From positions 4,246,001 through 4,310,000 of the forward strand of contig CM045746.1 in NCBI GenBank assembly GCA_024760905.1: a stretch of 64,000 bases of DNA, written 5' to 3'. This document shows, in pieces, positions 45,601-51,758 of this stretch (the first letter of the stretch is position 1; every line of letters begins with the position of its first letter). Under the pieces are notes generated by a model that was not told where the DNA came from, did not search any database, and saw only the letters and a list, made by a program, of their open reading frames with translations. This DNA comes from Plotosus lineatus. Lineage: Eukaryota > Chordata > Actinopteri > Siluriformes > Plotosidae. A program made the translations under genes and the position numbers.

Positions 45601-46557
45601 TGCAGCTAACTGGGTTATCAAATGCTGGCCATGTCTCTCACTATCTGTGGTGAGAGGTTCATGAAAAACTTTCAACAGGAGTAGGCTGTATAGCCGTCAG
45701 CGTGTTTCTGCCCTGTGATGGCCTGGCGAACTGTCCAGGGTGTACTCTGTCCTCGCCCAGAGTCGGCTGAGATGAGCCCCAGCCTCTCTGCAACCGTAAT
45801 TAGGATTAAGCGGTTCAGAAAATGAATGTATGAATGAAAAAGAGATTTTGGAGTTGGAGTTCTGCAGGACCACCACTTGCATCAATCCTTGGTATGTAAT
45901 AGCTGAAAAAAAAGACATGATAAAAGGGGACCAATCTGAAATAGCAATGAAAAAATTCAGCAGACTCACCCAGTGCTGGAGGAACTGGTTGCTACAGGCT
46001 CGACGTGTGCCAGATTTTCTGCGGTCTCTGGTGGCAATGGCAAGGTAATTCTCGCCAGGATGATTCTAGGCTGTAATATTGGTTTACCGTCAAATGTCTT
46101 TATTGTGCTTGAGGACATTGTAATTGAAGAAGACTTCAGGGAGACACTTGATGCAGTAGAGGTTTTTACAGGTTCCGTGTTTATGGTAAGTTCTGTGAAG
46201 GAGGAAGCACTGGCTGTAGTAGTGATAGGCGTGGTGGATCTTGTGGTGGTGGCAGTGGTGGAGTTAGTGGTACTTGTGGCAGTGAAGATGGTGGTACTTG
46301 TGGTGGCGATGGTATTAGTAGGTTTATTATTCTTCTGAGGTACAATCCACCCTGCTGATGAGACAGAGGAAAAAAAAAAAAAGAGTGTAGTGTGAGAAAA
46401 AATATAGTGTGAGAAAAGAATTTTCCCTTTCTCTCTCTGTCTCCCTCATACCTTTATTCACAGCCTGTTCCTTCCTCTGCTCAGCCACTCGCTTCTTGAT
46501 CTTACGGATTTGGTCCAATCGGTTGGAGCCTTTATACAGCCATTCTTTATCCTCGTT
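20457..46557 (-). CDS. setdb1: SETDB1 H3K9 methyltransferase, C-terminal 742 residues in 11 exons
   Basis: Histone-lysine N-methyltransferase of the SETDB1/ESET family, which trimethylates H3K9 in the nucleus and silences retroelements with partners such as ATF7IP. Joining the 11 exons gives 2229 bases, 742 codons plus TGA, with all phases consistent. Order of domains: end of the second Tudor domain ([11 protein letters not shown]), Ser/Thr-rich linker, MBD, pre-SET Cys clusters ([27 protein letters not shown]), SET part 1 ([11 protein letters not shown]), an acidic insert, SET part 2 with the NHSCNPN cofactor/catalytic motif and [11 protein letters not shown], and post-[16 protein letters not shown]. 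The insert (about 200 residues) is clearly shorter than the roughly 350 of mammals. Introns are loaded with LINEs, Tc1 and SINEs, but no exon is broken. The N-terminal part (coiled coil, first Tudor) was not found in the window. Fish carry two paralogues (a and b); which this is cannot be told. Confidence 0.95.
20725..20813 (-). CDS. setdb1: setdb1 exon, SET NHSC motif
   Basis: Acceptor CCACAG|CATAGC, donor AGCAA|GTGAGTG, 89 bases, phase 2 out. Encodes [20 protein letters not shown] then [10 protein letters not shown]. The Asn of NHSC comes from the end of the preceding exon. Near-identical to vertebrate SETDB1 at this core site. Confidence 0.96.
21342..23103 (+). mobile_element. LINE R copy 3, internally deleted, inside Tc1
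   Basis: It has both the R 5' end (AATGCAGCCATGAGG) and 3' tail (GCGACCCCTGAAGGGAACAG), and a 19-bp TSD, ATATTTTAGATTYATTACA, at 21323-21341 and 23104-23122 (one mismatch). Two large internal deletions: at about 22054 the endonuclease (ending ..PRGERM) is joined to the RT ([16 protein letters not shown]), and at about 22870 the RT C-terminus is cut. The 5' UTR shows three tandem copies of ACCCGGGTTAACGAG-like sequence (21525-21556). It keeps EN motifs [11 protein letters not shown] and RT motif [13 protein letters not shown]. Confidence 0.92.
23301..24246 (-). pseudogene. Tc1 transposase, frameshifted
   Basis: Starts [20 protein letters not shown] at 24246 with an HTH, then GRKKCGRK. A deletion with frameshift after LGDLWKQWT removes part of the second HTH, and the frame shifts again near 23720. 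The catalytic triad is visible: D in FSDESKF, D in [11 protein letters not shown], and E in [12 protein letters not shown] (DD34E type). Ends at KGFLTKY and TGA (23301). Not functional as it stands. Confidence 0.92.
24569..25599. other. setdb1 intron, nothing recognised
   Basis: AT-rich intronic sequence with no repeat family or exon that can be named. Confidence 0.5.
25600..26560. mobile_element. MITE with GT/GA microsatellites
   Basis: The interior shares CCCTCCTATTGGCTAGGAGG-type text and CATCCCGCC with the MITEs at 27380, 28667 and 61953, and the right end reads GAACGGATTAATTTCATAGG then GGGGTCGACTG before TA (26561). The left end was not located. It contains GT repeats (25907-25966) and a GT/GA repeat (26191-26252), and a hairpin with 17 of 18 paired bases (TTAAAGCGGAAATACAGT at 25825 and its inverse ending at 25885). 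Confidence 0.45.
26585..26660. repeat. CT/CA microsatellite beside a setdb1 donor
   Basis: CT units (26583-26612) then CA units (26629-26659), ending 15-20 bases from the splice donor of the exon at 26680-26897 in the intron. Confidence 0.85.
26680..26897 (-). CDS. setdb1: setdb1 exon, insert end and start of SET part 2
   Basis: Acceptor CCTTCTCAG|GTCCAG, donor ATTAAC|GTAAGA, 218 bases, phase 0 out. Encodes a basic segment ([19 protein letters not shown]) then [20 protein letters not shown] and GNLARFIN, matching the vertebrate SETDB1 segment just before NHSC. Confidence 0.95.
27069..27120. repeat. CA/TA microsatellite
   Basis: CA units (27070-27101) then TA units (27102-27121), next to a foldback half-arm. 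Confidence 0.9.
27125..27300 (+). repeat. Half copy of the foldback element
   Basis: Matches one arm of the foldback at 13568-17300: AATACTTTTTCGTAGAGCAA, TTGAAACTTCATTTTCACTA and TCTGTTTGGAGGGG. It also preserves outer sequence (GAGTAGATCCTTCCGTAAGA) lost from the left arm there. Bordered on both sides by TA/CA repeats (next one 27303-27379). Confidence 0.75.
27303..27379. repeat. TA/CA/TA microsatellite
   Basis: TA units, then CA units (27325-27366), then TA units, ending at a MITE. Confidence 0.9.
27380..27880. mobile_element. MITE, CAGTGGTACCTCACC family (copy 1)
   Basis: Ends CAGTGGTACCTCACCTTACG and AAAAGGTGAGGTACCACTG, flanked by TA on both sides (27378-27379, 27881-27882). Related copies are at 28667-29375 (opposite orientation) and 61953-62635. 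All three share an internal CA/GT run, ACTCTGC..AAGACATG and CATGATGCTTTTC. Pogo/Tigger-like by ends and TA target. Non-coding. Confidence 0.8.
27890..28190. mobile_element. Fragment of CAGGGATCCCTC MITE family
   Basis: Shares AAAACAAGGCCAATTATGCA and TTTACATCTTATGCATTA with 9742-10292. Both terminal repeats are missing. Begins with a CATA repeat (27885-27907). Confidence 0.6.
28191..28666. other. setdb1 intron, nothing recognised
   Basis: No exon or named repeat. A short AAAC/AAAT simple repeat is at 28276-28303. Confidence 0.45.
28667..29375. mobile_element. MITE, CAGTGGTACCTCACC family (copy 2)
   Basis: Ends CAGTGGTACCTCACCTTACC and ATAAGGTGAGGTACCACTG with TA flanks (28665-28666, 29376-29377). 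It is longer than copy 1 and contains the same internal text in inverted order (GTGTTGACCATGTCTTC at 28980). Confidence 0.8.
29486..30230. mobile_element. Degenerate DNA-transposon remnant (tentative)
   Basis: Begins ACCGTATTCGACATAATAAG, a fish MITE-like end. On the plus strand 29840-29920 can be read as a short acidic stretch ([20 protein letters not shown]) that could be the C-terminus of a DDE transposase. No second terminal repeat was found, so the call is weak. Confidence 0.3.
30236..31115. mobile_element. MITE related to the 11816 insertion, with nested block
   Basis: Left end TTAGGCCCTCCTTATTCGTG; long text shared with 11816-12334 in inverted orientation (ATACAGTATTAATG, TACATGTGCGAATGA), then, at 31030-31110, in direct orientation (TTAGGTACTGTACTGGAATA). 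Between them sits a GC-richer block (30650-31015) in which a motif GAGCAGCTCAGCCACG appears twice (30671 and 30856). Confidence 0.5.
31150..32654 (-). mobile_element. LINE D (fish non-LTR type), 5'-truncated and defective
   Basis: Minus strand. Recognisable RT C-terminal text: [20 protein letters not shown] at 31410-31351, followed at once by EMSFLRRV, which in intact relatives lies about 45 residues further on, so there is an internal deletion. Upstream pieces are at 32289-31894 ([18 protein letters not shown]) and about 32600-32330 ([13 protein letters not shown]). Frames are broken. Clade not assigned. An hAT-like element abuts its 5' side. Confidence 0.75.
32655..33201. mobile_element. 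hAT-type MITE
   Basis: Starts TAGGGGTGTCATTGA and ends TCAATGACATCCCGA, an inverted terminal repeat, with the 8-bp TSD GACACAAG at 32647-32654 and 33202-33209. An 8-bp duplication and these ends fit hAT. The left-terminal motif TAGGGGTGTCATTGAAAA recurs internally at about 33038. No transposase. Confidence 0.88.
33202..33435. other. setdb1 intron, nothing recognised
   Basis: Unremarkable AT-rich sequence between the hAT-type MITE and the target site of LINE R copy 4. Confidence 0.5.
33454..36429 (+). mobile_element. LINE R copy 4, with a V-SINE in its 5' UTR
   Basis: Full-length ends: AATGAAGCCATGAGG at 33454 and CCGAAAGGAAAAGAAGAAG at the right. TSD ACAAGGTATTAATAAC at 33438-33453 and 36430-36445. 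A SINE (33476-33789) splits the 5' UTR. Endonuclease reading 34175-34642 ([18 protein letters not shown]) is mostly open. RT pieces 35290-35631 and 35780-36103. One deletion at about 35811 removes the DRVPREEL region; another at about 36044 joins ..KVSLSK to [13 protein letters not shown] across a short AGACAG repeat. Inactive. Confidence 0.93.
33476..33789 (+). mobile_element. V-SINE-like element, intact head and core
   Basis: tRNA-derived head with A-box TGGCGTAGTGG (33488) and B-box GGTTCGATTCC (33532), then the V-type central domain (GAGTTTGCATGTTCTCCCCG, GGTGCTCCGGTTTCCTCCCA, CAAAGACATGCA). Tail GCGACCTTGAGTGCTGAGAA followed by GGCGCCATATAAATAAAATG and ATTA. It sits inside the R copy 4 5' UTR and is therefore younger. 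The tail differs from that of the V-SINE-like copy at 19850. Confidence 0.88.
36446..36794 (+). mobile_element. tRNA-type SINE with R-LINE tail (type 1), full-length
   Basis: Head starts GGGGCAGTGGTGG with A-box TGGCCTGGTGG (36455); B-box region GGAGATTTGAGTCCC is slightly diverged. Shared body runs to CATCAGCGTGTTTCTGCC (36651). Then come about 58 bases homologous to the R 5' UTR (GGGTTGTGTCAGGAAGGGCA, 36656) and about 60 bases homologous to the very end of R (GATGGAGGCAGATGATTCGC to GCCGAAAGGAAAAGAAG). It uses the same target sequence as R copy 4 next to it (36430-36445 and 36795-36811). Confidence 0.92.
36812..37335. other. setdb1 intron, nothing recognised
   Basis: AT-rich, no exon or named repeat. 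One short open stretch (36836-37129, +) has no recognisable domain. Confidence 0.5.
37336..37582 (-). mobile_element. tRNA-type SINE, type-1 tail, head missing
   Basis: Minus strand: body from the GTGCGGCTAACTGGGTTATC region (37582) through the CAGCGTGTTTCTGTCC junction to the R-like tail (GGCATCCGACGTAAAAACCT, GATTCGCTGTGGCGACTCC, AGCCGAAAGGAAG). The tRNA head is absent (5' truncation). Confidence 0.82.
37814..38020 (-). CDS. setdb1: setdb1 exon, acidic SET insert
   Basis: Acceptor after a run of T (TTTTTCTTAG|AAAAGG), donor CCAGAAA|GTAAGA, 207 bases, phase 1 in and out. Encodes a charged linker: [20 protein letters not shown], then [20 protein letters not shown]. This is the variable insert that divides the SET domain in the SETDB1 family. 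Confidence 0.88.
38218..38729. mobile_element. CAGGGATCCCTC-type MITE, complete, between setdb1 exons
   Basis: Left end CTGAGATCCCTCACTTTCCG, right end AATGAAGCGAGGGATCCATG with TA next to it. The interior has GGGACCGAGATCCCCATG, the ATATCAATAAGTACATATTC stretch and AAAACTAGTTATATTG. It ends about 50 bases from the exon at 38778. Confidence 0.75.
38778..39014 (-). CDS. setdb1: setdb1 exon, end of SET part 1 and start of insert
   Basis: Acceptor TTCTGCACAG|GTAAAG, donor GTGAAG|GTACCG, 237 bases. Encodes (G)[40 protein letters not shown], then an acidic/basic linker. [22 protein letters not shown] aligns with the vertebrate SETDB1 stretch just before its insert. Confidence 0.93.
39119..39288 (-). 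CDS. setdb1: setdb1 exon, pre-SET end and SET start
   Basis: Acceptor CCTCTGCAG|GGTGTATG, donor ACAG|GTATAT, 170 bases. Encodes [20 protein letters not shown], then [20 protein letters not shown] and [17 protein letters not shown]. The Cys residues complete the pre-SET zinc cluster; HKGWGLR is the start of the SET fold. Confidence 0.96.
39369..39485 (-). CDS. setdb1: setdb1 exon, pre-SET middle
   Basis: Acceptor TGTCTCACAG|ATCAAAG, donor CACTGG|GTGAGA, 117 bases. Encodes [20 protein letters not shown] and [25 protein letters not shown] follows the CDCTDGCRD cluster of the previous exon. Confidence 0.95.
39548..39623. repeat. setdb1: CA/TG microsatellite forming a setdb1 splice donor
   Basis: About 38 CA units on the plus strand, i.e. 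TG on the coding strand. The donor of the exon 39624-39988 reads ACAG|GTGTGTGTG: the GT is the first repeat unit. The acceptor of the next exon is about 60 bases beyond the repeat, so the intron (39486-39623, 138 bases) is mostly microsatellite. Confidence 0.92.
39624..39988 (-). CDS. setdb1: setdb1 exon, MBD second half and pre-SET start
   Basis: Acceptor TTTTCTTAG|ATGTCT, donor GACAG|GTGTGT, 365 bases, phase 0 in, 2 out. Encodes [36 protein letters not shown] (MBD region), VPCVNELNT, and the first pre-SET cluster [12 protein letters not shown]. Confidence 0.96.
40125..40344 (-). CDS. setdb1: setdb1 exon, MBD first half
   Basis: Acceptor TTTCTTTACAG|AGTAAA, donor GGGAAG|GTGAGA, 220 bases. 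Encodes [35 protein letters not shown] and [20 protein letters not shown], the conserved segment upstream of and into the MBD. Its entry phase fits directly to the exon ending at 45970, so these two probably splice together. Confidence 0.95.
40345..40675. other. setdb1 intron, nothing recognised
   Basis: Intronic sequence between the exon at 40344 and the target site of LINE R copy 5. Confidence 0.5.
40691..43829 (+). mobile_element. LINE R copy 5, full-length, best preserved
   Basis: Both ends are present, with TSD ATAGGCTGTACACAA at 40676-40690 and 43830-43844. The 5' UTR holds the stretch reused in SINE tails (40765-40822). The coding region appears to be one polyprotein: an Arg-rich leader ([14 protein letters not shown]), [15 protein letters not shown] (40989), endonuclease motifs [22 protein letters not shown] and [14 protein letters not shown], then the RT. 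Three lesions were seen: a frameshift near 41510, TGA at 41773, and a 5-base deletion at about 42098. It lies antisense to setdb1 in an intron. The RTE-like assignment rests on the single-ORF layout and motif style; a tree is needed. Confidence 0.95.
42101..43801 (+). pseudogene. LINE R reverse transcriptase, long intact segment
   Basis: 566 open codons, the C-terminal part of the R polyprotein. RT motifs: [65 protein letters not shown] (motif A Asp), [18 protein letters not shown] (motif B) and [12 protein letters not shown] (motif C, Asp-Asp). The thumb and C-terminal region includes [16 protein letters not shown] and [18 protein letters not shown]. It ends GDP and TGA in the tail GCGACCCCTGA. 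The upstream part is out of frame because of a 5-base deletion. Confidence 0.93.
43845..44232. other. setdb1 intron, nothing recognised
   Basis: No exon supported; one minus-strand open stretch (43982-44218) has no similarity to setdb1 or to any family I recognise. Confidence 0.45.
44251..44602 (-). mobile_element. tRNA-type SINE with R-LINE tail (type 1), full-length
   Basis: Head at 44602 downward: GGGGCAGTGGTGGTCTAGTG (A-box TGGTCTAGTGG) and B-box GGGTTCGAGTCCC (44537). Body, then the R-derived tail with GGCATCCGACGTTAAAATAA and GCGACCCCCGAGTAAAAGGG. TSD TATGCAATTTATAAAAT at 44233-44249 and 44603-44619. Confidence 0.92.
44647..44854 (-). CDS. Candidate alternative or terminal setdb1 exon
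   Basis: An open stretch in the setdb1 strand. If spliced from the exon ending at 45970 (phase 2), an acceptor GATAG|ATTTTT gives [20 protein letters not shown] and continues to TAA at 44647. A better-looking acceptor 10 bases on (TTTTTCACAG|AAGTAAAG) would give a stop after eight codons. Its out-phase does not match the next exon (40344), so it is not a simple constitutive exon. It could be the last exon of a short, SET-less isoform (short isoforms truncated after the Tudor region are known in mammals), or not an exon at all. No homology recognised. Confidence 0.3.
44870..45574. other. setdb1 intron, nothing recognised
   Basis: No exon or named repeat seen. Confidence 0.45.
45575..45838 (+). 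mobile_element. tRNA-type SINE, head-truncated, tail type 2
   Basis: Starts in the body at CCCCCAGTGCAGCTAACTGG (45594), runs to CGTCAGCGTGTTTCTG (45697-45712) and then changes to the type-2 tail: CCCTGTGATGGCCTGGCGAA, GTCCAGGGTGTACTCTG, CCGTAATTAGGATTAAGCGG, ending AATGAATGTATGAATG. The tRNA head is missing. Confidence 0.8.
45970..46351 (-). CDS. setdb1: setdb1 exon, Ser/Thr-rich linker
   Basis: Acceptor CATCAGCAG|GGTGGA, donor CACTGG|GTGAGT, 382 bases, phase 1 in, 2 out. Encodes [13 protein letters not shown], then a long Thr/Ser/Ala low-complexity stretch ([15 protein letters not shown]) and [19 protein letters not shown]. It lies between the Tudor and MBD regions, where mammalian SETDB1 also has low-complexity sequence. 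The many ACC/ACT repeats suggest expansion. Confidence 0.85.
46452..46557 (-). CDS. setdb1: setdb1 exon, end of Tudor domain 2 (first exon found)
   Basis: Acceptor TTTAAAG|AACGAG, donor AATAAAG|GTATGA, 106 bases. Encodes [20 protein letters not shown] then [26 protein letters not shown] matches EWIYRGSTRLE at the end of the second SETDB1 Tudor domain. The acceptor has a weak pyrimidine tract, so the exact start is tentative. Confidence 0.85.
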
Positions 46558-47090
46558 CTTTAAACACAGTTATCATACACCCCAAATTAATAAATTGTTT
46601 TACTGGATATTTTAGCTCTACAATTAATGATCTTTAAAATCAGATGTCATTTGTTTGTTAAATTTGGTGGATTAAATTCAAAGATATTAGGAAAAAGGAT
46701 TAGGTCAATCTTTTGGAGAAATTATTAAAGTTCCATAATGTTTTGTAACTATTGGTGTAACATTAGGCTATATTCATAACAGTAATAAACAAACAGAGAA
46801 TTGACCAGATACTGTATAGTTTATACTTTTAAAGATATTAGCTTCCCATTGAATTGTGTGTTAAAAGGAATTTTTGTGCATGGTTACATTTCTTTCAGAG
46901 AAAAAATAAAACTTCTAATTATTTTAGGGTTTCACATCATATGTTCTATCCACATAAAGCATGAAGTCAGAAAAAACCCAGATACCATTTACATTTATTT
47001 AAAAAGTTTGCCTGTTTGGAAACAATATACTACAAAGTGTTGCCTGCATGATGTTCTTCATTCTACATTTTTGCTCGTTTGTCACTGTCA
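46558..47090. other. Upstream setdb1 intron, nothing recognised
   Basis: Searched for the preceding Tudor exon (a WxGTWWKSRV-like sequence) on the minus strand without success. Confidence 0.45.
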
Positions 47091-50000
47091 TGCATTTCAG
47101 ATCAACCAAACCTAAATAGGTTTCAGGTCAGAACTTTGACTAGGCCACTCCAAAATCCTCATTTTGTTTGTTTAATTCATTCAGATGTGAACTTGCTGGT
47201 GTGCTTTGGATTACTGTCTTGCTGCAGAACTCAGATGCGCTTTTGCTTGAGTCCCAAAGATCTACCAATAATTTGTAGCCTTTCTGAGACATCTTTATAA
47301 TCTGACTGAGACATCTCTGTAATCTTCTTTCTTGTTTGGTCTTGAAGCTCACTGGATCGTGGCAGGATGATCTTCTTCTTCTTCTTCTTTTCCTTTCGGC
47401 TTTTCCCTTCAGGGGTCGCCACAGCGAATCATCTGCCTCCATCTCATCCTATCCTTTGCATCTTCTTCTCTTATACCAGCTACATTCATGTCCTGCTTCA
47501 CTACATCTATGAATCGTCTCTTTGGTCTTCCTCTAGGCCTTCTGCCTGGTAGTTCCAACCTCAGCATCCTACTACCAATATACTCACTATCCCTCCTCTG
47601 TACATGTCCAAACAATCTCAATCTAGCCTCTCTGACTGTCTCCAAAACGTCTGACATGTGCTGTCCCTCTGATGTGCTCATTCCTGATCCTATCCATACT
47701 CGTTACTCCCAAACAGAACCTCAACATTTTCCTCTCTGCTACCACCAGCTCTGCCTCCTGTCTTTTCCCCAGGGCCACTGTTTCTAAACCACACAACATC
47801 GCTGGCCGTACCACTGTCTTGTACACTTTTCCTTTCATTCTTGCCGACACCCTCCTATCACACATCACTCCGGACACTTTTCTCCAACCATTCCAACCTG
47901 CCTGCACACGCTTCTTCACCTCTTTTCCACACTCTCCACTTCTCTGGATTGTTGACCCCAAGTACTTAAAATCCTCCACCTTCTTTATCTCTTCTCTCTG
48001 TAACTTCACCGTTCCTCTTGGGTCCTTGTCATTCACACACATGTATTCTGTTTTACTGAGGCTCATTCTCCTCCTTTCCAGGGCATACCTCCACCTCTCT
48101 AGATTTTCCTCCACTTGTTCTCTGCTCTCACTACAGATCACAATGTCATCTGCAAACATCATAGTCCATGGAGATTCTTGTCTAACCTCGTCTGTCAGGC
48201 TGTCCATCACCATAGCAAACAAGAAGGGGCTCAGAGCTGACCCTTGATGCAGTCCCACCTCCACCTTGAACTCTTCTGTCACACCGACAGCACACCTCAC
48301 CACTGTCTTACATCTCTTATACATGTCCTGCACCACTCTAACATACTTCTCTGCCACTCCAGACTTCCTCATACAATACCACAGTTCCTCTCTCGGCACC
48401 CTGTCATATGCTTTCTCCAGATCCACAAAGGCACAATGCAGCTCCGTTTGAACTTCTCTGTACTTCTCTATTAACATCCTCAAGGCAAACACTGCATCTG
48501 TGGTGCTCTTTCTTGGCATGAAACCAAACTGTTGTTCACAAATGCTGACCTCTGCCCTTAGTCTAGCTTCCACTATTCTTTCCCATAACTTCATCGTATG
48601 GCTCATCAACTTTATCCCTCTGTAGTTGCCACAACTCTGCACGTCTCCCTTGTTCTTAAAAATGGGCACCATCACACTTCTTCTCCATTCCTCTGGCATC
48701 CTCTCACTCTCCAAGACCTTGTTGAATGTTCTTGTCAGGAAATCTACTGCTACCTCTCCGAGACACTTCCATAACTACACCGGTATGTCATCAGAGCCAA
48801 CTGCCTTTCCATTCTTCATCCTCTTCACTGCCCTCCTCACTTCACCCTTACTAATCTTTGCTACTTCCTGGTCCTCAACGGTCACCTCTTCTGCTCTTTT
48901 TTATCTCTCATTTTCCTCATTCATCAGCTCTTCAAAGTACTCTTTCCATCTTCCCAGCACACTTCTGTCATCAGTCAATACATTTCCCTCTCCGTCCTTA
49001 ATCACTCTAACTTGCTGCACATCCTTCCCATCTCTATTTCTCTGCTGTGCCAACCTGTATAAATCATTTTCTCCCTCTTTTACTTTCTAACCGAGCATAC
49101 AAGTCATCATACGCCCTCTGTTTGGCCTTTGACACTGCTACCTTCGCCTTACGCTGTGTCTCCCTGTACTCCTGTTTACTCTCTTCGGTCCTCTCAATGT
49201 CCCACTTCTTCTTGGCTAACCTCTTCCTTTGTACACACTCCTGCACTTCCTCATTCCACCATCAAGTCTCCTTATCTACTCTCCTTCCAGATGACACACC
49301 AAGTACTCTCCTACCTGTGTCCCTGATCACATTTGCCGTAGTTGTCCAGTCATCTGGAAGCACTTCCTGACCACCCAAAGCCTGTTTCAACTCCTCCTTG
49401 AAGACAACACAACACTTTTCCTTTTTCAGCTTCTACCACTTTGTCTTCTGCTCTGCCTTTGTCTTCTTCACCTTCCTCACCATCAGTGTCATCCTGCACA
49501 CCACCATCCTATGCTGCATGGCAACACTCTCACCCACTACTACTTTGCAGTCACTGACTTCCTTCAAATTACATCGATGTAGTCTACTTGTGTGCTCCTT
49601 CCTCCGCATTTATAAGTCACCCTATACTCCTGTCTCTTTTGGAAGAAAGTATTTACCACAGCCATTTCCATCCTTTTTACAAAATCTACCAACATCTGTC
49701 CTTCTGTGTTCCTTTCCTGGATACCAAACCTGCCCATCACTTCCTCGTCCCCTCTGTTGCCTGCACCAACATGTCCATTGAAGTCTGCATCAATGACCAC
49801 TCTTTCACCTCTGGGGGTACTCTGCATCACTTCATCTAACTCACTCCAGAATCTCTCCTTCTCTTCTTGCTCACATCCTGCCTGTGGGGCATAAGCAGTA
49901 ACAACATTGACTATCATGCCTTCAATTTCTACCTTGAGACTCATCACTCTGTCTGACACTCTTTTCACTTCTAGAACATTCCTGACCAACTCCTCCTTCA

Positions 50001-50905
50001 AGATGACTTCTACTCCATTTCTCTTCCCATCCACACCATGAAAAACAGCTTAAACCCTGCTCCTAAGCTTCTAACCCTGCTACCTTTCCACCTGGTCTCC
50101 TGAACACACAGTATGTCCACCCTGCTCCTCTGCATCATGTCAGCCAGCTCTCCACCTTTTCCTGCCATAGTTCCAACATTCAAAGTCCCTACTCTCAGTC
50201 CTAGACTCATGCCTTTTTCTCTTCTCTCTCTGCCTACGGACACGCCTCCCGCCTCTCCTTCTTCGACGTCTTCGACCAACAGTAATCCAATTTCCACCAG
50301 CACCCTGTTGGTTGACAGCACTGATGGCGGTCATTGTTAACCCGGGCCTCGACCGATCCGGTATGACATTCTTTGTAGTGACTCGCATATTTTATTTGGC
50401 ATTTGTTTTATGCCGGATGCCTTTCCTGACGCAACCCTCTGCATTTATCCGGGCCTGGGACCGGCATGAGGGAGAGACACTGGTTTGTGCACCCCCGTCA
50501 CGGCTGCAATTGTGGCAGGATGATGTGTGTTCAATATGGTCTACCTCACCTTGCCAGACAGGTTTTATATAAGGGATCTCCTGATTGGAAATATATGGCA
50601 GCAACCAGGCCTGGATGTGGCCATGAAATTGAACTCAGTATTCCCCAACAATAGGACTAATCACGATTATTGCACATTTTAACAAGGGGGTGGGGGGTGG
50701 GGGGACTTTTTCACAGAGGTTCATGTAGGTTTGGATGGGATTTTTCTCTTAAATAAAATCACAAAAGGAAAACTGCATTTTTTTTTTGAATATTTGGGTT
50801 AACTTTGTGCAATATTTAAATTTGTTTGATGATTTGAAAAAGTTAAGTGTGACAAAGGTGCAAAAAAGTAAAAAAATCAGTAAGGGGCAAAAAGTTTTGC
50901 ACAGC
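47091..50905 (-). mobile_element. Degenerate Tc1-like element, split by LINE R copy 6
   Basis: Left part 47100-47371 carries decayed transposase text on the minus strand; on the plus strand it reads ACTTTGACTAGGCCACTCC and TTTGGATTACTGTCTTGCTG, typical of Tc1 transposase 3' halves in fish. The part continues after the LINE at 50512 and ends in a terminal repeat type with ACTTTTTCACAGAGGTTCAT, TTTGTTTGATGATTTGAAAA and GGGGCAAAAAGTTTTGCACA (to about 50905). No open transposase frame remains. Confidence 0.6.
47372..50511 (-). mobile_element. LINE R copy 6, full-length, in Tc1 relic
   Basis: Minus strand, 5' end near 50511 (GGCTGCAATT), 3' tail at 47372 with AAGAAGAAGAAGA. TSD GTGGCAGGATGAT at 47359-47371 and 50512-50524. 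Endonuclease 50321-49564 ([30 protein letters not shown]). RT 48714-47623 is open for 363 codons: [62 protein letters not shown]. Frames are broken between these parts and near the 3' end. Confidence 0.93.
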
Positions 50906-50929
50906 ATAATACATTTACACAACAATAAA

Positions 50930-50935
50930 TACACA

Positions 50936-50966
<31 letters not shown>

Positions 50967-50970
50967 CACA
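50930..50970. repeat. CA microsatellite
   Basis: About 18 CA units with one interruption (CACCAC at 50940). Confidence 0.9.
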
Positions 50971-51318
50971 TCTCGCTACTTCGCGCTTCAATTCATGTGG
51001 CTTCAGTGCATGGCTTTTTTTTTTTTTTTTTTAATATTCATTGAATTAAAAATAAGGAAATTAAGGAAGAATAGGGGGAAATGTTAAGGAAAATGCCCCA
51101 AAACAAGGCCAATTATGCAAAAAAAAAAAAACCCAAACAAACAAAAACAAAAGAACAACCCAAGATCCCCCATCAAAACTACTTTTTTAATTTTAATGTC
51201 AGGCAAGCACATCAGTGTGCATGTGTGTCTGTATGTGTGTGTATTTATATTTTATTTATATCTTATGCATTATTTTTTAATGTTTAATTGTTATTATAAG
51301 CATTTATATCGTTAAATA
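50971..51318. mobile_element. Fragment of CAGGGATCCCTC MITE family
   Basis: Starts TCTCGCTACTTCGCGCTTCA, then CAGTGCATGGC and a long T run. Shares AAACAAGGCCAATTATGCAA and CTTATGCATTATTTTTTAAT with copies at 9742 and 27890. The right terminus is missing. Confidence 0.65.
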
Positions 51319-51758
51319 CAGTAGGCCCTTGACTATTCGCGGTTTTGCACTCGCGGCTTCATATATTCGCGGATTGCCGAGCAACTGTAACGTGATTCAA
51401 ATTCAAAATGGCTGTTCTCCCTCCTGCTGATTGGTTGAGATGATGTAATGCCCATTTTCCTCATTTGCGCACACTTTGTGCATGTGCTTTTTTAGTGTGT
51501 GTGTTTTTAGTTACAATTAAGTTCTGTCATGCCACCCAAACGCTGCGCACCTTCTCAGGCTTTTGGTAAGGCGCCAAAGCGCCAGAAAATGTTAATAACG
51601 CTGCATGAAAAAGTAGAACTGCTTGATATGATTCAGGAAGGAAAACGTTTTGCTGTAGAAGTGCTAAGAAGGTGAATGTTGTATCATTGTATCATCATTG
51701 TATCATCAAGGTCATAATCAGAATGGAACCTGCCTTAGTATTCTGGACACTTCTAGTT
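51319..51758 (+). mobile_element. Tigger/pogo-like fragment (GTAGGCCCTTGACTATTCG end)
   Basis: Terminal-repeat-like CAGTAGGCCCTTGACTATTC at 51319, a short non-coding leader, then the start of a transposase-like frame at 51529. The remainder is lost. Confidence 0.6.
51529..51675 (+). pseudogene. Tigger/CENP-B-type transposase N-terminal fragment
   Basis: 48 codons, MPPKRCAPSQAFGKAPKRQK then LHEKVELLDMIQEGKRFAVE and a stop. The EKVELLDMIxEGKRF pattern is the first helix region of a psq/CENP-B HTH of pogo-type transposases. The similar fragment at 55408 supports this. Confidence 0.65.
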
